From Oopsacas minuta (taxonomy: Eukaryota > Porifera > Hexactinellida > Lyssacinosida > Leucopsacidae), in NCBI GenBank assembly GCA_024704765.1, contig JAKMXF010000305.1, positions 1 through 37,056 of the forward strand: a DNA stretch of 37,056 bases, in the 5' to 3' direction. The translations under genes and the position numbers were made by a program. Numbering within the stretch: the first letter of the stretch is position 1; each line of letters begins with the position of its first letter. Below are positions 9,097-18,130 of the stretch, one piece after another. The notes under the pieces were generated by a model. The model was not told where the DNA came from. It made no database searches and saw only the letters and a list, made by a program, of their open reading frames with translations.

Positions 9097-11391
9097 AGGA
9101 ACACCTTCATAAGGAACTCAGGCTGAGAATTAACGAAAGATTAGGGAACTCTTAGAAATTGCCCAGCCTGAGATTATAAAACCATAAATAATATACCTAT
9201 CATAGAATCATTTATTAATTTATCAAGAATAATTCAACATCGTCTATATCTTTCTTTGATATATAATCAATTGTATCATCTTCAAATACTACTTTAAACT
9301 AATCATGCCTACTGTTAAAATATTGGATCTTTCCAATAAACCACCCATTTTTATATAACCTTTTAACTTGTTTTCCAACGATTTCATGGTGAAAAATCCT
9401 ATCAGCTATATTGTCCTCAAATTCTTCACTCTCATCATCATCATCAATTAGAGGACTTTCAGTCTCGGGTTCAATATCTACAATTTCATTTGGTTCTGGG
9501 TTTTGCATGTCTGGAGCCACAGAGCCCGGTTCAATCATAGAGGGAGGAGGAATGTTGTAGTCAGGTAATCCTTCTGGTTGCACCAGGTTATCCTCAGTAC
9601 CAACAGCGGTCATGAAACCACCAGTTTTGCCATATCCGCAATCTGAGTGAATCGTACTCCGAAATTATCAATTTTTTATATGCTTCACTTACCCAATGAG
9701 TAAGCAAAATCCGCCGCTCTTTCCTGTTAAAACTTTGCGTGCTTTCATACCACTTGGTGGCATTGTCATCGGAGTCAAGCCACTCACTCATGATGCTTTT
9801 GGTTTAGGAAAACTTTCAGTAATTCAGCATATCCAGTATCTACCAGTTGTCAGATGTCAGTTGCATTAGGTAATCCATACCAGCAAACGGCATTTAAATC
9901 TGAAGCAGATTTCTTAAATTCATCAGATACTTGTGCTGATTAATTGTCGCAAAACTAGACAAAACGATCAATACTATGTTTAACTATGGGGGAGAGGGTA
10001 CGTTTTACCCATTTGACAGAAAATGCGGTATCTGCCCATGCGTTTTCTTGATAATGCACATCAATATACGGGTGCCATGCATTTTTTTCATCCTCACTTA
10101 TCCTTTTCCCTTTCCATTGGATGTAATTACAACTCGAGGCTGCTTCCCAGTTGGCTGAAAACAGACTTGGAGAGTGCACTGACGTTTGTCCAAGCCACTT
10201 CCAAGTTGGGATGTCCAAACTTTATGTTCACGATTGTTTGGGTTATTCTTTTCTAACATTTCATATGTTTTCTTTGTATTAATGACAAAGGGACAAGGAG
10301 ATTGATCAACATTAAATCGCTGCTCCGGTGCATACCTATCCCATTTGGAGTTATAAGAGTCTGCACATCCTGTCCTTATCAACCGTTCTCTTGTAGTAGC
10401 ATGCCATTGTTGCATCGGGAGACGAAAGTTCTCCTTACTTAACTTACGATTTCTCTGGCGGAAGCGTAATCTTAAATCATTTCGTTTGATAAAGTTCACG
10501 ATTACATGTTTCCTTACGATGGCATTTGGATCGTTCCTTTCTGACTGTATAGAATTCTAGCTTTTGACCATATCCAGTTGAATCAACTCGGTGTCCTTTA
10601 CTACGAGCTTCTAGGAAACCTTCCTTAGGTCCCTATATAATCCCGCGTATTTTGTCAAAGGTCTGATTTTCAAGAGTTTCTTATGGTCATTTGAAGCCGC
10701 CAACATTATCTTTCCCTTTTTCAAGTGCCACATAGATAACATTGATTTGCTGTTAGTTTGTTTCTGGCTAGTACCTTAGGTGATACCCCTACTTCAAGAT
10801 TTAAAACAATTTTCGCTTTGAACACTGAATTATACTGCCGTTCATTATCTTGACCACGGGATCTTTTAGCAGGTGGCTCAATTGAAATATCTTGTGTTTC
10901 AGATACTCCTAGCTGTAGTTCTAACTGAATAAACTTTCGAAACATGTTCGATTTCAGCTATACTACTAATAAGTGGGATGTTGTTTAGTTCGACATTGGT
11001 ACTTTCTGAGATATTACCGTGTTTACATTTTAGGTGTACCGTCAATCCTTGTTGATTTTTGAATTTGTCATCACAGTGGGGACATTCCAATTTAGGCTGT
11101 CCTGAACTGTCAAGTAGAATGATTTCGTTCCATACCCCACGGTGGCTAACGCGTTATATAGATCCAAAACTCCCAAATATTGGCTGTCTGTTAGCACACA
11201 CGTAAAAGCTAAATACCCATGTTACAATGTTAAAATGTAAATAATCAGTTAATTAAGTAATTGAATACGTAGGTACCTTCTTACGTAACAATATTTCGAG
11301 CCCTAGAAAATAAAGAACGGATAAGAAACTTTGAGGGTTAAATAGGCCAAAAAATACGGAACTTCAGCCTGAAGTTTGAATTGGGGTTCCT
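9097..11391 (-). mobile_element. Pogo-like (DDE_1) transposon inserted in the mariner
   Basis: The element ends are AGGAACACC on the left and, reverse complemented, AGGAACCCC on the right, each flanked by TA (9095-9096 and 11392-11393). A further shared word, ctcaggctga or ttcaggctga, lies about 20-25 bases inside each end. Removing this 2295-bp segment together with one TA brings the two halves of the mariner transposase together. The single broken transposase on the minus strand belongs to the DDE_1 (pogo/jerky-like) group, which fits a TA target. Confidence 0.8.
9215..11150 (-). pseudogene. Pogo-like DDE_1 transposase with N-terminal C2H2 finger, broken
   Basis: Reading from about 11150 downward, LECPHCDDKFKNQQG and then LTVHLKCKHG form a C-x2-C-x12-H-x4-H zinc finger. 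A segment RQYNSVFKAKIVLNLEVG resembles the helix-turn-helix start of pogo/CENP-B-type proteins. The DDE_1 core follows: RFNVDQSPCPFVI with the first Asp (about 10320), VWTSQLGSGLDKRQCTLQ, GKGKGISEDEKNAWH, then FCDN with the second Asp (about 9955) and WYGLPNATDI then LVDTGYAELL with the third. ERRILLTHWVSEAY and a QPEGLPDYNIPPP segment are the usual C-terminal signature. After RHD* a TAG is the only interruption before a good ending, VVFEDDTIDYISKKDIDD, stopping at 9215. Frameshifts and nonsense codons are scattered throughout. Confidence 0.82.
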
Positions 11392-11393
11392 TA

Positions 11394-11720
11394 TAAAAAA
11401 AAAGTGTATTTATGCAAACAATAATGAAAGCTCTCACACAGCCGCTGCAACCAGAGAATTCCTTGCCGACAAGCCCATTCAAGTGCTTGACCATCCGCCA
11501 TATTCTCCTGACCTCGCACCTTGTGACTTCTTTACATTCGCAAAGGTCAAAGTTCTTGTCCGTGGTTACCGTTTTCATCTCCTAGTGAAGCTGTAGACCT
11601 CTATAAAGAACACCTACATACCCTAACCAAATCTTAATTGTGCGACATTATAGGAAGTGGTTTGATAGAATGAAAAAGTGTATACAAGCTATAGGTGAAT
11701 ACTTTGGGAAGATATCATAA
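11394..11720 (+). pseudogene. Mariner transposase, C-terminal part
   Basis: The sequence resumes with IYANNNESSHTAAATREFL, which aligns with the mariner HHDNASSHTA block. The catalytic Asp is replaced by Asn. DHPPYSPDLAPCDFF then supplies the third Asp of the DD34D triad at about 11505-11535. Frames shift after RGYRF. The remaining family C-terminus (DLYKEHLHTL, KWFDRMKKCIQAIGEYF) is readable to the stop at 11718-11720. This is the second half of the gene that starts at 8393. Confidence 0.85.
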
Positions 11721-11789
11721 TTTTAGTTCAATATCTTGCATACTTTTTATGTGGCTATAAACCTTCCGAGCGCCCTCGTATCGTATGAA

Positions 11790-12143
11790 ATTGTTGGTGA
11801 AGCTACGGCTAAGGTGATTACGATAAGAATATTTGAATTTTTTACATGGTTACGATTATGACTACAGTTCAAACAGTTCAGTCATATTAATATGATAATT
11901 AAACATGTGAATTTCGATCCGCATTGTTGTAATTGAATTTAAGCACAATTACAGCGGAGTACTACCCTGTTACTCACATTTTCTCAAATTCAAATAAAGA
12001 TCACCTAATTATTGCTTGATTACGATAGCGATTATAATTACAATCTAAGGGGAATTCTGATCACGATTACACCCTTATAGACACATTCGATTACGATTTC
12101 AGAAAATGTGTAATCATTATAATCGTAATAAGCCCCAACCCTG
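11790..12143. mobile_element. GATTAC-rich hAT-type MITE, copy 1 (degenerate)
   Basis: The right end is GCCCCAACCCTG at 12132-12143. Reverse complemented, the first 50 bases (CAGGGTTGGGGCT, then ATTACGA, then GATTACACAT) match the start of the element at 29662. The interior is a run of gattacgat, attacaat and related words in both orientations. The left end, near attgttggtgaagctacggc at about 11790, is too decayed to fix, and no 8-bp duplication is visible. It begins within about 10 bases of the mariner right end. Confidence 0.6.
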
Positions 12144-12398
12144 GTCTTTGGGTTCCTAGCAAGCACAGCTTCGCTATTCAATTTTTTCCTGATTCCCATA
12201 AAAATATACAACAGAATTTGAATCGCACTTTAGCTTATTAGAAGATCGTATGTAAGTAATATCATACACTAGCATGCGAATTTCTCTAAGGCCACATAGA
12301 GAAATTTTTCACCACAATGGTGTGCTCAAAACTTATACTAACAAGTATGCATCTACTGTAATATAATTTTCATCTATGGCGTAAGGGATTATCTAGGT
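12144..12398. other. AT-rich spacer
   Basis: Nothing recognisable here. The stretch ends at the terminal repeat of the ZBED5-type hAT, which begins tagtggttctcaac at 12399. Confidence 0.45.
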
Positions 12399-12514
12399 TA
12401 GTGGTTCTCAACCTTTCTGGCCTTCACCACCCATGAAGTTCAACCTCCCTTTGGGCCCCCCACCCTCTCCTCAAATAATTTGAAATTTATTTTTTAAATT
12501 CAAATTAACTGTAA

Positions 12515-13007
12515 TCAATGCGAACCTTGTAAATGCTCATTAGATGCTAATATTTCAATATCTGGACTATAACTTGATGCTGATATCCTTAAATCTTCTC
12601 TGAAGTCAAGTCGCCTGCCGTGTTTTGACCTAAGAAATTTGCTGAAGAAAACGTTTCTCACAAAAATATGTTATTGGAAATGAAAGCAAAAGCAATCTTT
12701 CAGCTGTTTTGAAAAGCTTTGGTGTTACCTCCTTCACTAAAAACCAGAATTTAGTTTTGTTAGCACAAGAATATCTAGCTTTTGCCTCTTCATTTGCCTG
12801 TAAATATAACAACTCCTCTACTAGTATGTTGTCTAAGTCCATCATATCTTCCAGTGACATATCCATCGGGATTAGCAGGTATTTAGGGATTGATGGAACG
12901 TCCGAAAAGCGATTGGAAAATCAGTAACTAGATTCATCAAATTTTTTCTACAAGGGGAGTAAAATTAAATTCAAGATGTGGTGAAAGAGAAAGAATTGCT
13001 TCTACAC
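12515..13007 (-). pseudogene. hAT transposase (ZBED5-like), C-terminal part
   Basis: From the Chapaev insertion point downward the reading is VEAILSLSPHLEFNFTPLVE, the usual linker after EMFP in this family. It continues as IPMDMSLEDMMDL and KARYSCANKTKFWFLVKEVT, and then LLSFPITYFCEKRF. The last corresponds to the LPFPTTYLCERGFSAL dimerisation signature of Charlie/ZBED5 hATs. After a frame change KHGRRLDFREDLRISASS completes the normal C-terminus, with a TGA at 12515. Nonsense codons at about 12950 and 12918, plus frameshifts near 12640, break it. Confidence 0.85.
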
Positions 13008-13489
13008 CACGGGTAACTGAAAAAACATTATGACAAAAAAATGAGGCCGTTGTGATTTTTCACTTTCTTATACAGAATTTTATGAGGAATCCGAATATAC
13101 ACTCCAAAATTTTTCCTACCATTAAAATTCTTTTTACAGATTATACAAAAATTGATGAAATCAAAAAAATTCTGGCTAAAATAATTGTAACATATCTCCA
13201 TTTTTAATATATTATCGTGATTCTTCGCTGATACACTTCTTTCTAGAATTCAATTTAATTACTAGTTACCTAATATAATTGATGTTTTTAACAAATTCCT
13301 ATCCAAAATGTCATTAGCATGGCAACAAAATGAAACGTAGGAATTTACGCAATAGTTTTCAATCTAGCTAAGTAGTACTTGTATGTTATTAGATTTAGGA
13401 TATATACGCGTAATTATCGATGCTTAACCATAACTTAACTAATTATTTTTATTCCTAATATAATGTAGAACATGACCTAGCTTACCATA

Positions 13490-15029
13490 CTATGATTTAT
13501 TTATGAAATTGACGAAATTAACATCTGATACTGTGTTTAATAAGCACTCTGGAAATTTTTCATTTTCCTCTTGACATTTATATCTTGTCTCCCAAACTCT
13601 GCCAAATCTAGAATGGGCAGATTCAAATGCTTGTTCTGAAACTGATCCTAAACCCATTCCATCTGGAAGATAATTCGTGATAAACGGAATTAGGTGCCTA
13701 CATAGAACATGAACTTTTGTAGAGCAAGAAAGTCCTGATTGTTTAAATGATTGTTCAAAATGATATACTGCCATTTTGAAATCTCCCTTTATGTGTTTCC
13801 CGAAGCAAGAATCAACAACATCCCTGAATTTTACAAGTGTGATATAAGACGAATTACTCTTTGGAAACTCAAGTTCCAATACCTCCTTTGTGATTTTCCT
13901 CATTACATTACCTTCAAATGCTCCTCCATGGTAAGCACTTCTATGAATATTCAGTTTTTAGTATTGCTTCATGGTGTTCTTTTTCGTCCTCTGACATTGT
14001 GATGAGGATGGCATCGTATAACTTCTGTCCTATCCCAAGTAACAGATGTAACTCGGGAAGATTAAACATTTGCATGAAATCTACCAACCATACATTCAGT
14101 GCTTGGTGATCCTCAATACCATCGCAGTCAATTGCATGATTCTTAGAATCTCCCTGATACATATCTTGAAGCTTTTGAAACATCTCTAGATGGTGAGCAG
14201 ATGATCGTTCTTCCCACTGAACACTGTCTAAACCCCTTCTATTGTCCCAAGTACACCATATACAAGGGTGACGTCAGTTCATTATTCCCAAGCAATAACT
14301 AGCAGCTTTCAAATCTACCGTAAATGAAACGTTGTATTCTTCCATCAGCCGTTTTATCTGGTCATCTTGAAGCATAACGAAGAAGTTATAATTACACTCA
14401 GGGGCACTCGTAACCCATTGATAAACCAGGTTATCGACAGAATTATCATTCTGTAGACACACAAGTAGTTTAGTGAAACCACGACCAAAGTCTAATCTAA
14501 GCTTGAAATGAAGATCATGTCCGATTTTTCTCCGCTGATATTAAAGATCTTTTCTATCAGGGCATCGATATTGCAACATCTCACTATCCATGAGTTCCTA
14601 TATTCTGACTTGTATTTCTCTTTACTATAGTCTAGCTCAATCTGGATGCATTCGAATATTTCGTCGCACAACAAATGTCGTTCTCTATAGTAGCTATCCA
14701 TTGATGGACACGGTACTCCAACATCTCTAATAATTCGAGTTACTACCTTTAACTGCTTATTAGACAATGACATTCCTGAACACTTCAAATTCGCGATGTG
14801 AGAGAAATCCATTTTTGGTACTTTAGCTGGACGTTCGTCAGTACTGGAAGAGGAGATAGAAAGATGAAACGGATTCCCACCTGAAGTTTTAGGCAAATGA
14901 ATTGAAGGTTTGTTGTAGCTACATACATGTAATCTTTGGTATACATTATCACCAACGAATGTATCAATAGCGTTATGGTGTTCCAACATATTATGTGCGT
15001 TGGTAATCAATGTGTTTTTCAAACAGATA
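13490..15029 (-). pseudogene. Chapaev-like transposase, catalytic part
   Basis: Reading down from the palindrome junction: CLKNTLITNAHNML, LPKTSGGNPFHLSI, a helical region to about 14520, then a one-base shift. KLRLDFGRGFTKLLVCLQN follows, matching the D(K)GGGSTK block that carries the first catalytic Asp. FTVDLKAASYCLGIMN holds the second Asp (GDLK block). An in-frame TGA is followed by RHPCIWCTW, a C-x2-C pair. After LEMFQKLQDMYQ and MFNLPELHLLLGIGQKLY comes another frameshift, then YHGGAFEGNVMRKI and LGSVSEQAFESAHSRFG, where I place the catalytic Glu. The stop is at 13490. Only one TGA and two frameshifts are needed to explain the damage, so the copy is not very old. Assignment to Chapaev is inference from motifs and ends. 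Confidence 0.7.
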
Positions 15030-15968
15030 CAGTCAAGGGACAAAAGTATTCGACCACACAAATATATTGTCATAAATTGTATACTCTTTCCCGCTCCTAT
15101 ATATTGTGTAGTTTATATTCGTAGCTGCTATCTAGTAATTTGCATAGAATAACATATGTTTTTCAGGAATTTCAAAAAAAAATTTCGATTTACACTTTTT
15201 GAAGGTGTTAATTATTAATAATTATTAGATAATTATTGATAGTCAAAATATGTGGTAATTCAAAGCCTATTAAGAATCTATAATTTCTGACTTGATATTT
15301 GAATTCTACGTAGGCGAGTTACCCCAGATTGATATTTCCAATCGAATTGAACAACTTTTACCAAAGTTATAGAAGAATTCCAATTTGTGCCACCTTTTGC
15401 CCAAGGTGGCACAAGTGGCCGCTACCAAGAAGTTATTTTGTAATTCAAGGGTTAGCATAGTCATATCATTCGAAAATAGTACTTTGGCTTATTCCTCCTA
15501 ACCCTAGTTGATTTCCTTGTAGTGGCGCTTTTTCCTGCCACCTGTGCCACTTTTTCAAAAAGTGGCACAAGTGGGACAAATTGGAATTCTTCTATAACTT
15601 TAGTAAAAGTTGTTCAATTCGATTGGAAATTTCAATCTGGGGTAACTCGCCTACGTAGAATTCAAATATCAAGTCAGAAATTATAGATTCTTAATAGGCT
15701 TTGAATTACCACATATTTGATTATCAATAATTATCTAATAATTATTCATAATTAACACCTTCAGAAAGTGTAAATCGAAAATATTTTTTTGAAATTCTTG
15801 AAAACATACGTTATTCTATGGAAATTACTAGATAGCAGCTACGAATATAGACTACACAATATATTGGAGCGGGAAAGAGTATACAATTTATGACAATATA
15901 TTTGTGTGTTCGAATACTTTTGTCCCTTGACTGTATTTATGTGGTCGAATACTTTTGTCCCTTGACTG
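15030..15968. mobile_element. Palindromic Tc1-type foldback element, copy 1
   Basis: The ends are CAGTCAAGGGACAAAAGTAT and its reverse complement, with TA on both sides (15028-15029, 15969-15970). The two arms, about 15030-15420 and 15535-15968, are reverse complements with few differences, separated by about 110 bases. Each arm carries a smaller hairpin near the centre (gtgccacc...ggtggcac). The right end is doubled: one terminus ends at 15933 with its own TA, and a further 33 bases repeat the last segment to 15968. There is no coding sequence. The terminal word ACAAAAGTATTCGACC and TA target suggest mobilisation by a Tc1 transposase. A second copy lies at 35054-35965. Confidence 0.88.
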
Positions 15969-16431
15969 TATGACTAACTCCAGGACTAACACGACTCGCA
16001 CATTTGTTGCGTATCTTGATCATCTTTTGAGGTGAATTGATCATTGGTCTTCCTGGGTTTATATGGATTATCGAAGATGAAGCTTGATTCTTGCGACCTA
16101 ACCTTGAACTCTCGACACACATTGAACATAAGTTCCCAATGCGGCAGGTGTTTAAGCGCGTGTTACGAATTAAGGGCCAATCATATCGTGCGGGTGTTCT
16201 CCTCGTGGTATCCACTGAAGACAGAGTAAACAAGTAGAGCTTAAAAGTATTACACACGATATAAGGGCGATTATCTTCTAAGTTATTGATTGGTCCCAAA
16301 TATTGGTTGTATAATTCACCTAACTTAGTGTCCTTTAGGTGATTATTCCTCAAAACAATTTTGCCAACTTTCGAACAACACCAGCTACAAATTCTAGTTT
16401 TTGCATGTTCATGTTTCGTTTCTTCACTCAT
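15969..16431 (-). pseudogene. Chapaev-like transposase, N-terminal RAG1-like zinc region
   Basis: The ATG at 16431 follows the right inverted repeat directly. Cysteines are spaced as C15-x2-C18 in RICSWCCSK, C60 in YIVCNTFKLYL where an ICxxC pair is expected (second Cys now Phe), a conserved W85 in ARYDWPLIRN, and C96 with C102-x2-C105 in TCRIGNLCSMC. A further Cys pair near residue 140-150 (NKCASRVSPGVSH, continuing to a Cys across the junction) ends the region. This CxxC, FP..CxxC, W, CxxC order is the one shared by the N-terminal part of vertebrate RAG1 and N-RAG/Chapaev transposons. Removing the palindrome and one TA joins ...GVSH to ICLKN in frame, so this piece and 13490-15029 were one gene of about 660 codons. 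Confidence 0.68.
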
Positions 16432-16868
16432 TTGCTTGAAGTGAATTAATCAATAATTACACGTAAATATCCTAAATGTAATTTCATACAAGTACTACTT
16501 AGCTAGATTGAAAACTATTGTGTAAATTCCTACGTTTTTTCATTTTGTTGCCAAGCTAATGACATTTTGGATAGGAATTTGTTAAAAACATCAATTCTAT
16601 TAGGTAACTAGTAATTAAATTGAATTCCAGAAAGAAGTATATCAGCGAAGAATCACGATAATATATTAAAAATGGGGATATGCTAAAATCATTTTAGCCA
16701 GAATTTTTTGATTTCATAGACTTTTGTATAATCTGAAAAAAATTTTAATGGTAGGAAAAATTTTTGGAGTGTATATTCGAATTCCTCATAAAATTCTGTA
16801 TAAGAAAGTGAAAGAATCTCAAGGACCTCATTTTTTTGTCATAATGTTTTTTCAGTTACCCGTGACAC

Positions 16869-18130
16869 GTGGGAACATGTTCCATTTGTTGCTCAGTATG
16901 CGTAAACGATGAATTTCGACTTATTTTGAAATGTAGTCACATTTTCTATAGCCGCTTGAAGAAAAATCCCATCTCCCTGCAACCTAAGATTACTCAGGTT
17001 GGAGTAAGAGAAGATTTCAGTAAGATAAGCTAATTTCAGTTTGAAATAGATCGATGAAATCTCTTCTGTCTTGAAGAAATGTTTCTGATCTAGAAATTCA
17101 CATAACTGATCATAAATAGAATATACTCTTTCAAGAGCTTTTCCTCTACTAAGCTAGCGTACTTCTGTGTGGAAAAGGAGGACGTCGTGTTCTGCTTCCG
17201 AATCTCCACATAGTTTTTTTAGTATACGTTCGATCAAAGGACTTGATTTGACAAAGTTCACAACTTTGATGACGAGGTTAAGTGTTTCATGAAGTTCAGG
17301 CTGGAGATTTTTAGCAGCTAACGCCTGTTTATGAAGCATACAATGGATAAAACTGCACTGCAGTACTTCCCTTTTCAAACATCCCCAGAATCCAGTATCT
17401 CTACCAGTCATATTTCGAGCTCCATCTGTGCTAACTAACAACTTGGCTTAAACTAATCTGATGTGAGTCAAAATAGGATCTAACCATCTTGAAGATATCT
17501 TGTCCAGTGCAACGACATTCAAAATAATCAACGAAAAGCAATTCTTCCTTTATGCAATCGTTATCGATGAAACGCATACAGACAATAAGAGTAGAGTCTG
17601 CTCCAAATGTTGATTCATCTAATTGACCGCTGATAGGAATATCCTTTATAAGCCGAATCAATTTATCTTCTAAATTCTCCTTTTATGTATTATTAGATAA
17701 CGGGATTTGTCTAGTTTCTCAGCTGCCGCACTTCCCAGAACATGCTTGGCACAAGTCAACAGTGATACTTGATTAGAGTTTCTGCATCTCTATAAGGTTT
17801 TTTAAGCTTTGCGATTAGAAAAGATACTTCATAGGATGCCAAATCACAACATCTCAAATTGGCAGACTGAGTGAAGAGAGAAAAAGATTTTAGTTGATTC
17901 GAATAAACTTTCTTTTTCTACGAAAAGTGCTCTATTGGCTACCCCACTTTTGTGGGATGTTTTGAAAATTGATGCACTTTTAAATGATGAGGCCTCATAG
18001 AATCATTCGCCAAGCATACATGGTAGGTCAAGCAAAGAGGTTTTAATGCGTCTGGACTAGAAATGAATCCAAACTGCAGATAAGAGGGATAATAATGTCG
18101 ATTTCTGCGTTTTGCATTTGTTTCGGACAT
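16869..18130 (-). pseudogene. hAT transposase (ZBED5-like), BED finger and catalytic part
   Basis: The start ATG at 18130 opens MSETNAKRRNRHYYPSYLQF. CLANDSMRPHHLKVHQFSKH carries the zinc-ligand His pair of a decayed BED finger in the pattern of ZBED5-like proteins (LANESMKPSKLKRHLETKHP). After frame changes come PISGQLDESTFGADSTLIV (first Asp region), GQDIFKMVRSYF and VSTDGARNMTGRDTG. These are followed by FIHCMLHKQALAAK, LHETLNLVIKVVNFVKSSPL and LLFHTEVR*LSRGKALERV. The conserved Trp of EVRWLSRGK is now TAG. LKLAYLTEIFSYSNLSN and LRLQGDGIFLQAAIE follow, then NKWNMFPR at the Chapaev insertion point, where intact relatives have EMFP. Continuing across the insertion without the Chapaev element and with one ACAC gives NMFPRVEAILSL in frame. 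Confidence 0.87.

Larger units (their letters stand above)
8207..11778 (+). mobile_element. Mariner element split by a pogo-like insertion
   Basis: The left end CGAGGGGCACTCGG at 8207 follows TA (8205-8206). The right end, reverse complemented, is CGAGGGCGCTCGG and is followed by TA (11779-11780). The transposase reads on the plus strand from 8393. It is interrupted between its first and second catalytic regions by 2295 bp of unrelated element (9097-11391), then resumes and ends at 11720. Without the insert the mariner would be about 1.28 kb, the normal size. Confidence 0.85.
13008..16864 (-). mobile_element. Chapaev-like transposon with ~410-bp inverted repeats
   Basis: The two ends are near-identical inverted repeats running about 13008-13415 and 16452-16864, beginning CACGGGTAACTG on each side. 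The flanks carry a 4-bp duplication, ACAC, at 13004-13007 and 16865-16868. CAC-starting termini with a 4-bp duplication are the published hallmark of Chapaev in the CACTA/Mirage/Chapaev group. Inside is one transposase on the minus strand, starting about 20 bases from the inner edge of the right repeat. The element is itself interrupted by a 939-bp palindromic element. Without that insert it would be about 2.9 kb. The long terminal repeats are longer than I expect for Chapaev. Confidence 0.78.
12399..18130 (-). mobile_element. Charlie/ZBED5-type hAT transposon, split by a Chapaev-like element
   Basis: The left end is TAGTGGTTCTCAACCTTTCTGG, essentially the Charlie-group hAT terminus (CAGTGGTTCTCAACC) with one change at the first base. 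The transposase is on the minus strand. It occupies 16869-18130 (N-terminal two thirds) and 12515-13007 (C-terminal third), with 3.86 kb of another element between. The matching right terminal repeat should lie above 18130. I could not find it before the next hAT starts at 18870, so the given right limit is only the start of the coding region. Confidence 0.8.

Noticed and set aside
15937-15969. Last codons of the 16431-15937 ORF as protein
   Set aside because: They lie in the terminus of the palindromic element. The host frame leaves the ORF at the TA.
13008-16864. Transib or ProtoRAG element
   Set aside because: Those make 5-bp GC-rich duplications and have CACWATG-type ends. Here the duplication is ACAC and the ends are CACGGG. 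RAG2-like sequence was not seen.
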